The notes under the pieces were generated by a model, which saw only the letters and a program-made list of their open reading frames with translations, ran no database searches and was not told the DNA's origin. From positions 9,363,217-9,427,216 of the forward strand of contig CM039123.1 in the NCBI GenBank assembly GCA_022036555.1: a stretch of DNA of 64,000 nt, in the 5' to 3' direction. The stretch comes from Microstegium vimineum. Its lineage: Eukaryota > Streptophyta > Magnoliopsida > Poales > Poaceae. This document shows, one piece after another, positions 36,901-47,848 of this stretch. Made by a program: the position numbers and the translations under genes. The number at the start of each line of letters is the position of its first letter. Positions within the stretch are counted from its first letter, which is position 1.

Positions 36901-37196
36901 TGTTAGTTTCTAAAACGATAAGTTTTTTGAGTATGGAGAGAGTACATGGAGTGACACTCTTACGTGCATGTAAAAAGTGTAACTTTGATCACTTATTTTT
37001 TAAAAAATATTTATTAAAATAAAATATATGTATACTTTTATGAAAATATTTTTTAAGACAAATCTATTGATATGATTTTTATATTTTTAAATTTAATAAT
37101 TTAAAAATTATTCATGATTTATATTTTCAATGTTTGACTAAAATTTTATCCTAAACGATACCTTTTTTGAGCTTTTTTGAATATGGAGGGAGTATA
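36901..37196. mobile_element. Stowaway-type MITE, decayed at left
   Basis: The right end is well preserved (aaacgataccttttttgag ... atatggagggagta). The left contains ctaaaacgataagttttttgagtatggagagagta, so this may be two overlapping ends of related elements. AT-rich interior. Confidence 0.55.
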
Positions 37197-37734
37197 TATG
37201 GAGAGACTGTCAGCTAGGTGGAGTTAGGCTGTTCAACAAGCAGTAGTGGTTACGTAAAAGGGAAACCATGAGCCGAAGAAGGGTATCGAATTAATTGTTA
37301 TCAACAGAAAACTTCTCTCATACTCTACTGTTCATCTTTCTTCTGACAAGTCTCTTTTCTTCTTCTATATCCGTTTCCCTTTTCTTCTTTGCTTCGATCT
37401 CTTTTCCCCTCAGAAATTCTCTACTCTTATTCTGAATCAAATTATCTGTTTTAGTCGATCACAGGGCGGAATGGGCGCGAGCGGCTGGCAAACAGAGCGG
37501 ACGTAGATCGAGATACGGCCCATGCGGGCATGGGAAACGAAGCCGGCGGGCCCCAATGAAGCGGGTACGGGCGTGCAAACGCATGCAGCAACACGTGTGC
37601 TGTCACGGGGATGCGGGTTGACGGAGCAGGTGCGGGCGTCTGAGCCGTCTGGGCGCTAGCACTGAATACGTAGTAGACTAGTACTGACCAACAGCGATTT
37701 ATGTTTACCTGTCGTTCCATGCTTCATCTCACTA

Positions 37735-38460
37735 GAGCATGTTTAATAGTTGAGTTAAGTATTTAACTATTATAAAACAAATAGTATTAAGTTATATAAT
37801 AATTAGTCTCTTACTTGTTTATAAATTTTTTTTATTATTTTATGTTTTTATTCTCTTTTCTCTCCATCTTCATCTACATACTTCTTCCGTTCTAAAATAT
37901 TTGTATTTGTAGGAGTGGACATGGCAACCAAGATAAGTGGAAAATTACCAAAATACCTATATAGATGTTAGTCGTTTGTGGGGATGAACTGATGCCGTGG
38001 GAAGCCGGAAGGGAGTTTACGGGGCAGTCTTTTTTATTTTATTAGGGCACGATGCCACGCGCACCTTCTGGATGGGCTTGTTTTCCTTTTGTTTTTGAGT
38101 TTTTTTATATTTTTTGTCAGACACGCTAGCGTTGTTGTTCGGCTGTAGCCTGTCACTTACAGATGACTGTCTAGGGCTGCACTGCTGTTCTGTTGTGATG
38201 GTTCCTGCCACCGTTGCACGCGTCAGTCTAGTTAAGGCCTACGTGATCGATTAATTTAGGAAATTGTTTGAATTGTAGAAGTGCAAATAAACTAGGACTG
38301 AGGGAGTATCTATTGGGACCCACTAATGTCTATGTATTCATGTCAAGCTTGATCTTAGATTAGGAGTCAAGTTCTTTTGTCTCTTCTTACTTCTCTCCTT
38401 CACATCATAAAAAATGCTGACTAACTTGGTTATAAATTAATTATTATACTTGCTTTTATA
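37735..38460. mobile_element. MITE of the 35504 family split by a Stowaway-like insert
   Basis: The left half (agagcatgtttaatagttgagttaag...ctctccatcttcatct, 37735-37877) and the right half (attgggacccactaatgtctatg...ttataaattaattattatacttgcttt, 38313-38458) resemble the two halves of the 35504-35742 element. Between them, cttcttccgttctaaaatatttg at 37880 and gcaaataaactaggactgagggagta at 38285 look like Stowaway termini, with a ~400-base interior. Nested insertion is the simplest reading. Confidence 0.5.
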
Positions 38461-39348
38461 GGATAGCATGGCCAGTTCTAAGTTCCAACGTTTTTCCTCG
38501 AAAATAAAAAGTTCCAACGTTTTTCGGCCCAAACACCCTTCTCTTTTTTTTTGGGCCGCAGCGGATGATGCGTGTGGGTGTCCAAACGCTGACTGCTGAC
38601 TCTGACTCTTTTTTTTTAGTGTCGCGATCGACGCAGGGCAGGTCCGACAAGCGGGTCCAGACAAACGTGGTTGGTGCTACTCACGGGGGCGGCCGCGGCT
38701 TGGCTTGCGGTTGGTGAGAAAGCGATCCGGGTTTGAAACTTTCAAGTTTCATTTGAATCACCAGCGTGTGCGTACAGACTACAGCATAGTCATATGCATA
38801 AGTCAATTCGTGGTAGACATATAGTCCGCACAAGTCGGCATCCGGAGTTAATATTTTACAAAATATAAAAAAAAACAAAAGCAGCAGGGTTGACGATTTT
38901 TTTCTTTTTTATTAACAACAATAGCAAAAAAAAAAGGTTGATGATTTGGGCTGTGCAGGGCAGCATGATGGATCAATTCAACCATGGGCCTAATATAGTT
39001 CTGTGCTGGGCCTTCTCTCTAAAAAGGCCACTTCACCTGGGCATCCCAGCCCTTTCCAACCGGTCGGCCCACGAGAAACTACCGAGATCACCGCACGCCA
39101 TGGCACGTCTCGGTCCGTACCAGACCGAAACGCACTGCACCGTGGCCCCCGGCCCGTGGCGCCCGCGCCAGCCCGCGAGCGAGCAGAGCCGCGACGGTTC
39201 CTGTGATCGATCAGCGATCGACGCCCAGCCTCGCCGAACCTCGCCACCAGTCAGTCACCCACGCACACCCGGTCCCCCGCCCCCCGCCCCCGCGGACGTC
39301 CTCCCACCGCACACGCGCCGGCCGGCGATCAGGCACTGTGCTGCGGCG
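38461..39348 (+). other. Region upstream of the DUF726 gene
   Basis: No separate gene. An open frame runs from 38890 into the first exon, but its upstream part is low-complexity and does not resemble the family, so translation is placed at 39349. The last 250 bases are GC-rich and C-rich, in keeping with a leader/promoter. No convincing TATA box. Confidence 0.4.
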
Positions 39349-42300
39349 ATGGCTACGTCGTCGACGCTGGGCCAGACGCAGCGGTACGCGGCGGGGGCGC
39401 TCCTGGCGCTCGCGCTCCGACAGGCGCAGACGCACCAGACCGTCCTCCTTGGCTCCCACGGCCTCGACGACGAGCCCCACCCGGACCCGGCCACCGCCGT
39501 CGAACCCGACGCCCGCGACCTCTGGACACACGAGTCCCGCGGCCTCCTCCGCCCCGTGCTCAGGTGACGACCGTACCATCGATCATGCATCGCATTGCAT
39601 TTCGACGATCGACCTCTGAACCGTTTCTTGTAGGTTTCTTGAGATCGACCCCAAGGCCTGGGTCGGGGTGGAGAAGACGGCCGCGTCCTCTGATCCCAAG
39701 CACCATATTGGCGCCGTACGCTACGTACCAAAGATTTCATCTTCATTTCACCTCGATCATCGTCTTAGTGACATGCAGGACAATTTCATCTTAATAAACC
39801 GTGCGACCTCTTGCCGCAGTTCCTTCGCAACGTGTTCGAGGACGAAGACGACGACGACGACGAGAAGGCCCGGTCGGAGAGATCCGAACACGAGCTGACG
39901 CTGGCCAAGGCCGTGGACGCGATGGCCATGGGCCTGGAGATCAGCGGCGTCGCTTCCGGATCATCGGTGGCCGAGGCGCCCAACAAACCACCGGAGAGCC
40001 GCCACGGCTCCGACGAACCGGCGTCGTCGTCGACGCGCACCAAGGACTACCGGAAGATGGCGGTGCTGTACATGCTCCTCTCCGCGTGCGTCGCCGACGT
40101 GAACATGGCCGAGGAGGGCATGGTTCCCCGCGCGTCACCAAGGGCTACGACGCCCGCCACCGCGTCGCGCTCCGCCTGCTCGCCACCTGGCTCAACGTCA
40201 CCTGGAACAAGATGGTTCGTCGTCGCCGTCGTCCATTGCACTCACCATGCATCCAGCATCGCTAGCTACGAGATTACGGTTTTATGATTGGGTGTCGTCT
40301 TGGCATTGTAGGAAGCTGTCGAGATAATGGTTGCTTGCTCTGCTATGGCTGCAGCAAAGGAGGAGGAACAGTCACGCGAGAATTCGTCGCCGAGTAAAAG
40401 ATGGGAGAACTGGAAGCGTGGCGGGATCATTGGCGCAGCCGCGCTCACAGGAGGAACATTGATGGCTATATCTGGGGGTATGAATTGGATTTTCATTTGA
40501 AATGTCAGATCGATCTTGATAAGTTTGTAGACTGGTCAACTTTGCTGAATTTTTTGTATTAATCCAACAGGCTTAGCAGCCCCGGCAATTGCTGCAGGGT
40601 TCACTGCTCTAGTTCCAACATTGCATACACTTGTGCCTATTATAGGTGCTACTGGTTTTGCTGCCATAGCTACTGCTGCTGGACACACTGCTGGCTCTGT
40701 AGCAGTTGCAGCATCGTTTGGAGGTGAGCCTAACAAAATGTTGCTTGACTATTACTACTCTATTAACACTTTCTTCATTTCAGTTGGTGAAAATATAGTA
40801 GTAGTCATCGTCACTGTAGTGGTAATAATAGTAGTGAACCGGTTGAATTTGGGAGTAAGTGAATAAACAGGAAACGTATTACTGATTTTAATGCATCTAT
40901 GAACTGCCACTGAATTCAGAATCTCTGATCATGGGATCATAGCGACTAAATCATCATCTTTTGAAATCAGCTGCTGGAGCTGGGTTGACTGGGACCAAAA
41001 TGGCCACAAGAATCGGAAATGTGAAAGAATTTGAGTTCAAGACCATCGGCCAGAACCATAGCCAGGGTGTGAGTTTTTTGTTCTCCTTGCTTGATGCTCA
41101 AATGGTCTAAAAGGACACAGAGCAAGTTCTTGTATTTCAGGAATCACGAAAAACATACGAGTGAAATTTATTGAACAGATATTCGTTGCTGGTTTTATTT
41201 TCTTTCAGCGCCTAGCAGTTGGCATCTTTGTTTCTGGATTTGCTTTTTCCGAGGAAGATTATTCAAAGCCTTGGGAAGGATGGAAAACTAACTTAGAGAG
41301 GTACCTATTTCTTTAGCAGTTGAATGGTGAACATTGCATTTCTCATGCAGTTCCATATTACAGAAAAAAAAAAGTCATCATCAAAGATAATGCATAACGA
41401 ATAATGAGTTCAGATAACATGGATAGGAGTGAGTTTCTCGAGGTCATTATATGTGTGGAAAACAGTTTGCAGTGCATTATTGTTTTGAAGATTGCCTTGT
41501 ATAACTAGAGCATAGCTGAAACTTTTACCGGTATGATATTGGCAGGTACGTTCTGCAGTGGGAGTCAAAGCATGTAATTGGCGTCAGCACAGCAATACAG
41601 GATTGGCTAGCCTCAAGTAATTTTCACCTGAACTCATAATTTGCTTTGCATTATTCCATCATGAATTGAAACAATCTGGTTAATTAAAACTGTAGGGTTA
41701 GCAATGGAGTTGATGAGGGAAGGTGCAATGCAGACTGTGTTAAATGGTATTATTTCAGCATTTGCCTGGCCTGCTACCTTGGTGACTGCTGCGGACTTTA
41801 TTGACAGCAAATGGTCTGTTGCTATTGACAGGTAGCACTACAAACTCTAGTTAGCTTCTAGCATTTTGTGGTTGTTATTTTGTGTTGTTCTTTTCTACAC
41901 GATGTACATTGATAGATCGAGTGCATGCATGCTTTGGCTAGATTAACCTGGTAGATGCATCTATCCAGGTCAGATAAAGCTGGGAAAATGCTTGCTGACG
42001 TTCTGCTCAAGGGATTGCAAGGAAGCAGGTCCTTTTGCCTACAATGTACAGTACTTTCTTCAGCAAACTTCCTTTCTCTATGGAGCTAATATTGTCCCCG
42101 GCACCAAAATGGTTCCAGGCCTGTCACTCTGGTCGGGTTTTCGCTAGGAGCTCGTGTTGTTTTCAAGTGCCTGCAGGAGTTAGCGCAGCTGGGAAATAAC
42201 GGTACATGTCAACTGCTGTCTGCACATTGGGAAGGCTAATTTGTTGTAAGTATGTAGTTTATTCTGATGGCGTGTTTGTGATCGACAGCGGGGATCGTTG

Positions 42301-42898
42301 AGCGGGCCGTTCTCATAGGTGCGCCGGTTTCAGTTCAAGGTGAGATGTGGGAGCCTGCAAGGAAGGTATGATGAATCCGATCCGAGCTGCTCTTCTTAAA
42401 AATCTCTCCAGACGACAACCTCAGTTGTTATCATTGCAGATGGTCGCCGGAAGGTTTGTGAACGTTTACTCCACGAGCGATTGGATTCTCGGCGTCACTT
42501 TCCGCGCTAGGTTAGTACATCACACCCCATCATGCTTCCAGTGTATATTTCGGAGATCCAACTTGCAAGATGTCATACGCTGACAAAATGTTATACGCGG
42601 ACGTACTCAGCCTGTTAACACAAGGTTTGGCCGGCATCCAGGACGTACATGTCCCTGGAGTAGAGAACGTAAGTGCTCTTGGCATCCAACCTGCTCCGTA
42701 ACATCAACAAGCTTGTCGTCTCTAACTGCGCCCGTCTTACCTTACTTTGAATCATTGCTGAACGCACTACAGGTTGACGTTACCGAGCTCGTTGTCGGGC
42801 ACTCTTCGTACTTGTTGCTTCTCGAGAAAATTCTCGACCATCTTGAGCTAAACACCTACTACCCTGTGTTCTATCCCTGCACGCCCAGGACAAAATAA
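39349..42898 (+). CDS. DUF726 / TMCO4-like alpha/beta-hydrolase family protein, 15 exons, one-base frameshift in exon 3
   Basis: Exons: 39349-39563, 39634-39715, 39820-40214, 40312-40477, 40571-40723, 40971-41068, 41209-41300, 41546-41616, 41696-41831, 41969-42028, 42119-42201, 42289-42365, 42440-42510, 42611-42668, 42773-42898 (TAA). All introns are GT-AG and join in phase. The protein starts MATSSTLGQTQRYAAGALLALALRQ, has an acidic run (EDEDDDDDE), a Gly/Ala-rich double membrane segment in exons 4-5 (GGIIGAAALTGGTLMAISGG, then AAPAIAAGFTALVP), a GFSLG nucleophile elbow (Ser codon 42141-42143), then STSDWILG and GHSSYL as likely Asp and His of the triad. The family is membrane-associated with unknown substrate. 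Summed exons total 1,883 bases, one short of a multiple of three: the frame changes at 40120-40133. This is either a real disabling mutation or a sequence error; about 627 aa would be expected otherwise. Confidence 0.88.
40120..40133 (+). other. Frameshift site in DUF726 gene exon 3
   Basis: Upstream the frame reads ...NMAEEGM and downstream the family-like sequence GYDARHRVALRLLATWL continues in the frame one base earlier. The switch falls in the C-run/CG-repeat tggttccccgcgcg. A missing base in a short homopolymer or a real deletion both fit. Reading straight on in the first frame leaves the family sequence at once. Confidence 0.8.
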
Positions 42899-44933
42899 AG
42901 AGCACCGAACCGTGCAGCAATGCCCGTGTACTGTACGGGTTACATACTGTGTTTCAGAGTTTGCACAGCGGGCAGCTACAGCTAGCCTGGATTTAACGAT
43001 AGACTAGTAAATAAAGGGGTGTTCTGCTGAAGCGCCTCTGGAATTTGATGTGGTGTAGTGTGTGTGTGTGTTACGAACTGTAGAAACAAACCTTATTCGC
43101 CTATTACTGGTAGTCGCGAAAACTTGCTGGGCAGAGTCTGCCTCTGCTCGCATAAATGATGGGCTTTTGAGGCACCCGCTTATTCTTTGGCATGGTAAAA
43201 GTTTGATGAGATTCATCCGTGGTTTGCGTCAGATCCACGTAATGTTCGCCTCGGCCTTGCTACCGATGGATTCAATCCCTTTGGAGCATTCAATTTCAGG
43301 CGGATGGACGTTTCAGTGCTATGAATACTTACACTATACTCATTTGTTTTATCAAACTTATACTGATTTATAGTGTAAGAGCAGGGATAATGAATAGGCA
43401 CTTACTCGTTGGGGCCGTGGCAGTTACTTCCACAGGAATAGCCGAATGGCCAGTGGACTGCCGCTGCCGTCAGTAATTTGCAGCCGAGCGATGGCGCATG
43501 TGTGTGGCGACGCGACGAGGGCACGGCGTGCTCGAAGGCTGTTTGGTCATTTGTCACGCCTCACAATGTGACGATACTGTAAAGTTGTTTTTCTCTCATC
43601 TTATGAAGGGATAAGTTAGTATAAAAAAAGCTAAAAAAACAAATACTTATTCCAGCTTCACCCGTCGTATTATAGTCATTTTATTAATTATTTTAGCACA
43701 TAAAGTTATTTTGTTAAACACTTTACAAAACAGCTCAGCTTTAGCAAGAAGCTATTCATAGAGCTATTTTGTAAAAAAAAAACAATGAAGCTAAGCTAGG
43801 TCAAACGGGACCAAAATCTTGCTGTGCAGTTCTTGCAATTTTTTAAGAATTACTTTGCTTTTTTAAGTGTAAAAATTAAAGAAAACCAACCTAGTGGATC
43901 CATGTGGTAACGAAAAATGGGTATTCTATTGCTTAAAAATGAAGATTATGTAATGCTTATACTCTTAAATTGATGAAAAAAGTTGAGACTGCTACGATAA
44001 AAAGAGAGTAAAAAGTCATATGGCGTAGTAGGTTGAGGCAGGTAAGCAAAAAATCCTTAAGTCTCCCTAAGAGCATCTCCATCAATGCCCCACCCTGGAT
44101 TTAGCAATGGGGGGTAAAAAAATCAATTTCAGCATGCCCTCTCCTACACCCTCTATTTTGTTGGCCCACTACTTTTTCGCTTTCACCCCTACTTTTGTTG
44201 GTCCGATTTAGACTATCTCTAACAACCATGACCCAAAATACAAGATTCATTTGTCCTTTAAGTAGCATTATATGCAAAGGGTTCAATACCTATTTTTGGT
44301 GTTCTTCGACAACACGATCCAAAAGACAAGAGGCTTTTACATGTATGCCATTAAAAATTTGGCAACTACACACAATTTATTAAGAAAAGATAAGCTCTCA
44401 CATTTGCCACTAATCTGAACTATTTTGTCCTCCATACCGATTCCGTAAGATTTGTCTCTAATGATGTTAAATTATAGGTATGAAAAAGTCAAAAATGCCC
44501 CTAGATCGGAATACGCAATTAATTTTTAAGCATCTTAACAATATCAAATAAAAAACTCAAATTAGAACGTTATTTATATAAAAATAATATCTTCATCTAA
44601 TTTTGTAAATCATATATTTTTCTCCAATGTTTTACTCTCACAACAAATCAGAATAAGCATTCAACATAAGCCAAATTTCAATGAAACAAACAAGGACATT
44701 ATTGAGATCTATAAATTTCTAGTCTTGGGTTATTTGGGTCATTAAGATATTCAAAAAATTAATTACATATTCGAACCTAGGGATATTTTTTATTTTTCAC
44801 ACCCAAAGTTTAAATATCCTATCAGAAGTGGCATAGAGAACAAAAGAGTTCAAATGAGTGATAACTTTGAGAGTTCATCTTGTTTTTAGTGACTTGTATG
44901 TAATTGTTAACTTTTTTAATGGTTGAAAGGATC
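42899..44933. other. Region after the DUF726 gene, no gene recognised
   Basis: A gt dinucleotide run (43056-43070) lies in the presumed 3' region. 43537-43812 may be a MITE: ggctgtttggtca faces ggtcaaacgggacc around an AT-rich core. 44060-44330 is repeat-like without clear ends. No ORF with a recognisable product. Confidence 0.4.
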
Positions 44934-46720
44934 AAGATGCACAAAAGGGGGGTGAATTGGACTCTTTTTAATTTCTAAATAAGAATTAAACCTATAAAGA
45001 GCCAATTAACCCTCTAGTACCTACCGCTAGTGTGTCCTAGCTAGAAAGCGGTAGCAAGTCAATAGAAAGCGAAAACTTTCTACACAATTCTAGTATGAAT
45101 TGAAAGACAAGTGCGGAAAGTAAAGCGATAAGAAAGAGCTAGGGAAAGAGATGCTTGACACGACGATGTTTTGCCGAGGTATCGAGGAGCCGACACTCCC
45201 CCTAGTCCTCGTTGGAGCACCTCGCAAGGTATAGCTCCCCCTCAATCCCGCGCAAGGGATGAGTGCTCTTTACGGGCTGATTCTTCGCTACTCCGGCTCG
45301 CTGAATCGCCCACAACTGATCACAACGTCGATGGAGAAGGGCCGCCGACAATCCTCCGGCGATCACCTTCCTCCAAGCACCACCGGACCGTCTAGGTGAT
45401 GTCGATCACCAAGAGTAACAAGCTTCGATCTTCGCTTGACTCACTCAAGCTTCACAACTAGAGGATGCACACTTGAACTCTTGGATGAACTAGAGGAGAG
45501 GATGGATGGATTCGCGAATCACTCTCTCACTCTAGGGCTCTTGCTCTCTTCCAAACCTTCTCAACAAACTCAGCAACTCAAATGAGCAAAGGCAATGTGA
45601 GAGAGAAGTGTGAGAAGCTATAAATAGCCCATCAGAAAACTGCCTCGGGCTGGCAACTTAAGTTGGCGACGGACGCTCCGTCGACTAGGCGACGGACGCT
45701 CCGTCGCATGCCCCAACGGCTAGTTCTGTTCATAATTTGGGCGACGGACGCTCCAACGCCCTGCCCAACGGCTAGTTCTGACACGCTTTTCCCAGCGACG
45801 GACACCCCGTCACAGGGGCGACGGACGCTCATCCCAGCGTCCGACGCTGCACTCTGGCTCGGGCTGAAAAACACCCTCTCTGGAAGGTCGACGGACGCTC
45901 TCCAAGCGTCCGACGCCTGACCGACGGACAGCCCTGAAAAACTTAGCCAGAAAACATCTCCACTGGAAGGTCGACAGACGCTGTGGACTCAACCACCCAG
46001 CGTCCGACGCCTTTGTCCGACGCGACGGACAACGTCCGACGCCTCTGTCAGGAGCGTCCGTCGCCCAGAAAACAGACCTATCAACTTCGTTTTTCGTTGC
46101 GATGAATATGGAAGTTGTTCTAGGCTATCTTACGGTCAACGTAGGCTTGCTTAGAGCTAAGGAAGACAAGTGTGCACCACACCTAGTTCATGAAGCTTTC
46201 CTAAGTCAAGCTACTAGTCTCAACCCCTCTTAATAGTACGGTCAAAGATCAAAAGAGAAGCCCTATCTATTTCTAAGTGTCCTTCATCACCTTATGACAC
46301 TTAGCCTATCATTCTAGGGTCTTCATCATGTCTCCTTGAAATCCGAAACGATATCCATCTTAGGGGCTAAGTGATGACCATTAATGCCCATTCTTGTTAA
46401 TCAGTATGGCTAAGCTACGCATAGTCTCTGCAAAACACACGTTAGCCATAATAATTGCTAATTGTCGTTAATCACCGAAACCAACTAGGGCTATAATTCT
46501 TCAATGGCATACACATAAAGCCTCAAAGGATAACCATTTCTGTAAATGGATAATTCTCTAGGAGAGAGAATACACAGATTTAGGTTATCTCTCCTAGTTT
46601 CCAAACTAGATCATACTTATAGGTACTCTATTGAAGGTTATAATTTTCCTGTCGAAGAATCGTTTTAGGTTTGGGTGTTCCAATGGGTCTCGTTGTGGAG
46701 ACCATTCTAGGCCTACTTTA
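44934..46720. repeat. LTR-like repeat, copy B, with the same GGACGCT motif cluster
   Basis: It begins near TGAAAGGATCAAGATGCAC (44934), which would suit an LTR 5' end. It shares ordered segments with 1-1520, including gtctaggtgatgtcgatcacc near 45390, agaagctataaatagcc near 45611 (TATA-like), the motif cluster at 45660-46065 and ttaatagtacggtca near 46231. No primer binding site, polypurine tract or coding region is seen, so a solo LTR or non-autonomous element is likely. The right end is uncertain. Confidence 0.6.
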
Positions 46721-46755
46721 GGTAGTGTTGCTGAAACAAACCATAAAAAGTATTA

Positions 46756-47005
46756 CCTCCGTCCCTAAAAAATGCAACTATAGAAACTGTAACGGTCAAT
46801 TTAACTCATGGTTGACCAACTTTATATTAAATAGTATTATCATTTATACCTTTAAATAATTTTATTATAGAAATATATTCTATAACTAATCTAATGATAC
46901 TAATTTCATATCACGAATGTTAGTACTTTTTAATATAAATTTAGTTAAAATTCAAATTATTTGAATTTTCAAAACGAGAATTGCACTCTTTTAAAAACAG
47001 AGGTA
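46756..47005. mobile_element. Stowaway-type MITE
   Basis: The left end cctccgtccctaaaaaatgcaa and the right end ttgcactcttttaaaaacagagg are inverted repeats in a TA context on both sides. About 250 bases, AT-rich. Confidence 0.75.
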
Positions 47006-47032
47006 GTAGATAGTATAAAAATGTGTAGCTAG

Positions 47033-47373
47033 GGGGTGTTTGTTTCCCGATGTCTAAAGTTTAGACCTGACACATCGAATATTTGAACACTAATTTGAAG
47101 TATTAAATATTGACTAATTATAAAAACTCATTACGCAGATTGAGGCTAATTTGCGAGATGAATCTATTGAGTCTAATTAATCCATGATTTGACGATGTGG
47201 TGCTACTGTAATCATTTGCTAATGATAGATTAATTAGGCTTAATAGTTTCATCTCACTAATTAGTTTACTCCTATGTAATTAGTTTTATAATTAGCTCAT
47301 AGTTAGTCCTAATTATCACCTAAACGTTTGATGTGACACGGTCTAAACTTTAGCCCCGGGATCCAAACAACCC
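47033..47373 (+). mobile_element. MITE with GGGGTGTTTG termini
   Basis: The left end ggggtgtttgtttcccgatg followed by tctaaagtttagac is mirrored by gtctaaactttagccccggg then atccaaacaaccc on the right. 341 bases, non-coding, same family as 8650-8962. The target duplication is not clear, so the superfamily is left open. Confidence 0.8.
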
Positions 47374-47848
47374 AAAATAGAGAAGTTGAAAGTGTAATGC
47401 TAGAGATGCTCTGACTACGTACATGGAGACGAGGAACAGTGGCAGACGAGGAACAGTGCCGCGTCAGTAGGAATACGAGACGGCATTCCGGTGGCCACTC
47501 TTCTGTAGGCATTCGGACGATTGCAGCTCTTCTGTAGGCATTCGGACGATAGCACAACACCCTGACCTGGGAGAAAGATCATGTTTGTAGATGCCCACAA
47601 TTCCGTTTAACGGAACGAAAGGGGTGCATTTCTGCACCAAAAGCGGAGAATCTTTATCCAAGCGGAGAAACTTAAAATCCTAGTTTAGCCTGCTCCTCCT
47701 CTGAAGGATATGTACTACTACCAGCTTAGTGGTACTAACACGGTCAATAAGCGTTCTCCTATACCTGATTACGACGAAACCACATGCTGCTATACAAAAA
47801 TGTGAGGGCGACCAGGCAATCGGCGTTCCGCTTCCACGGCCACGGCAA

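Noticed and set aside
38890..39348. N-terminal extension of the DUF726 protein by 153 codons
   Set aside because: The upstream open frame is low-complexity and unlike the family. The conserved start MATSSTLGQTQRYAAG at 39349 is preferred.
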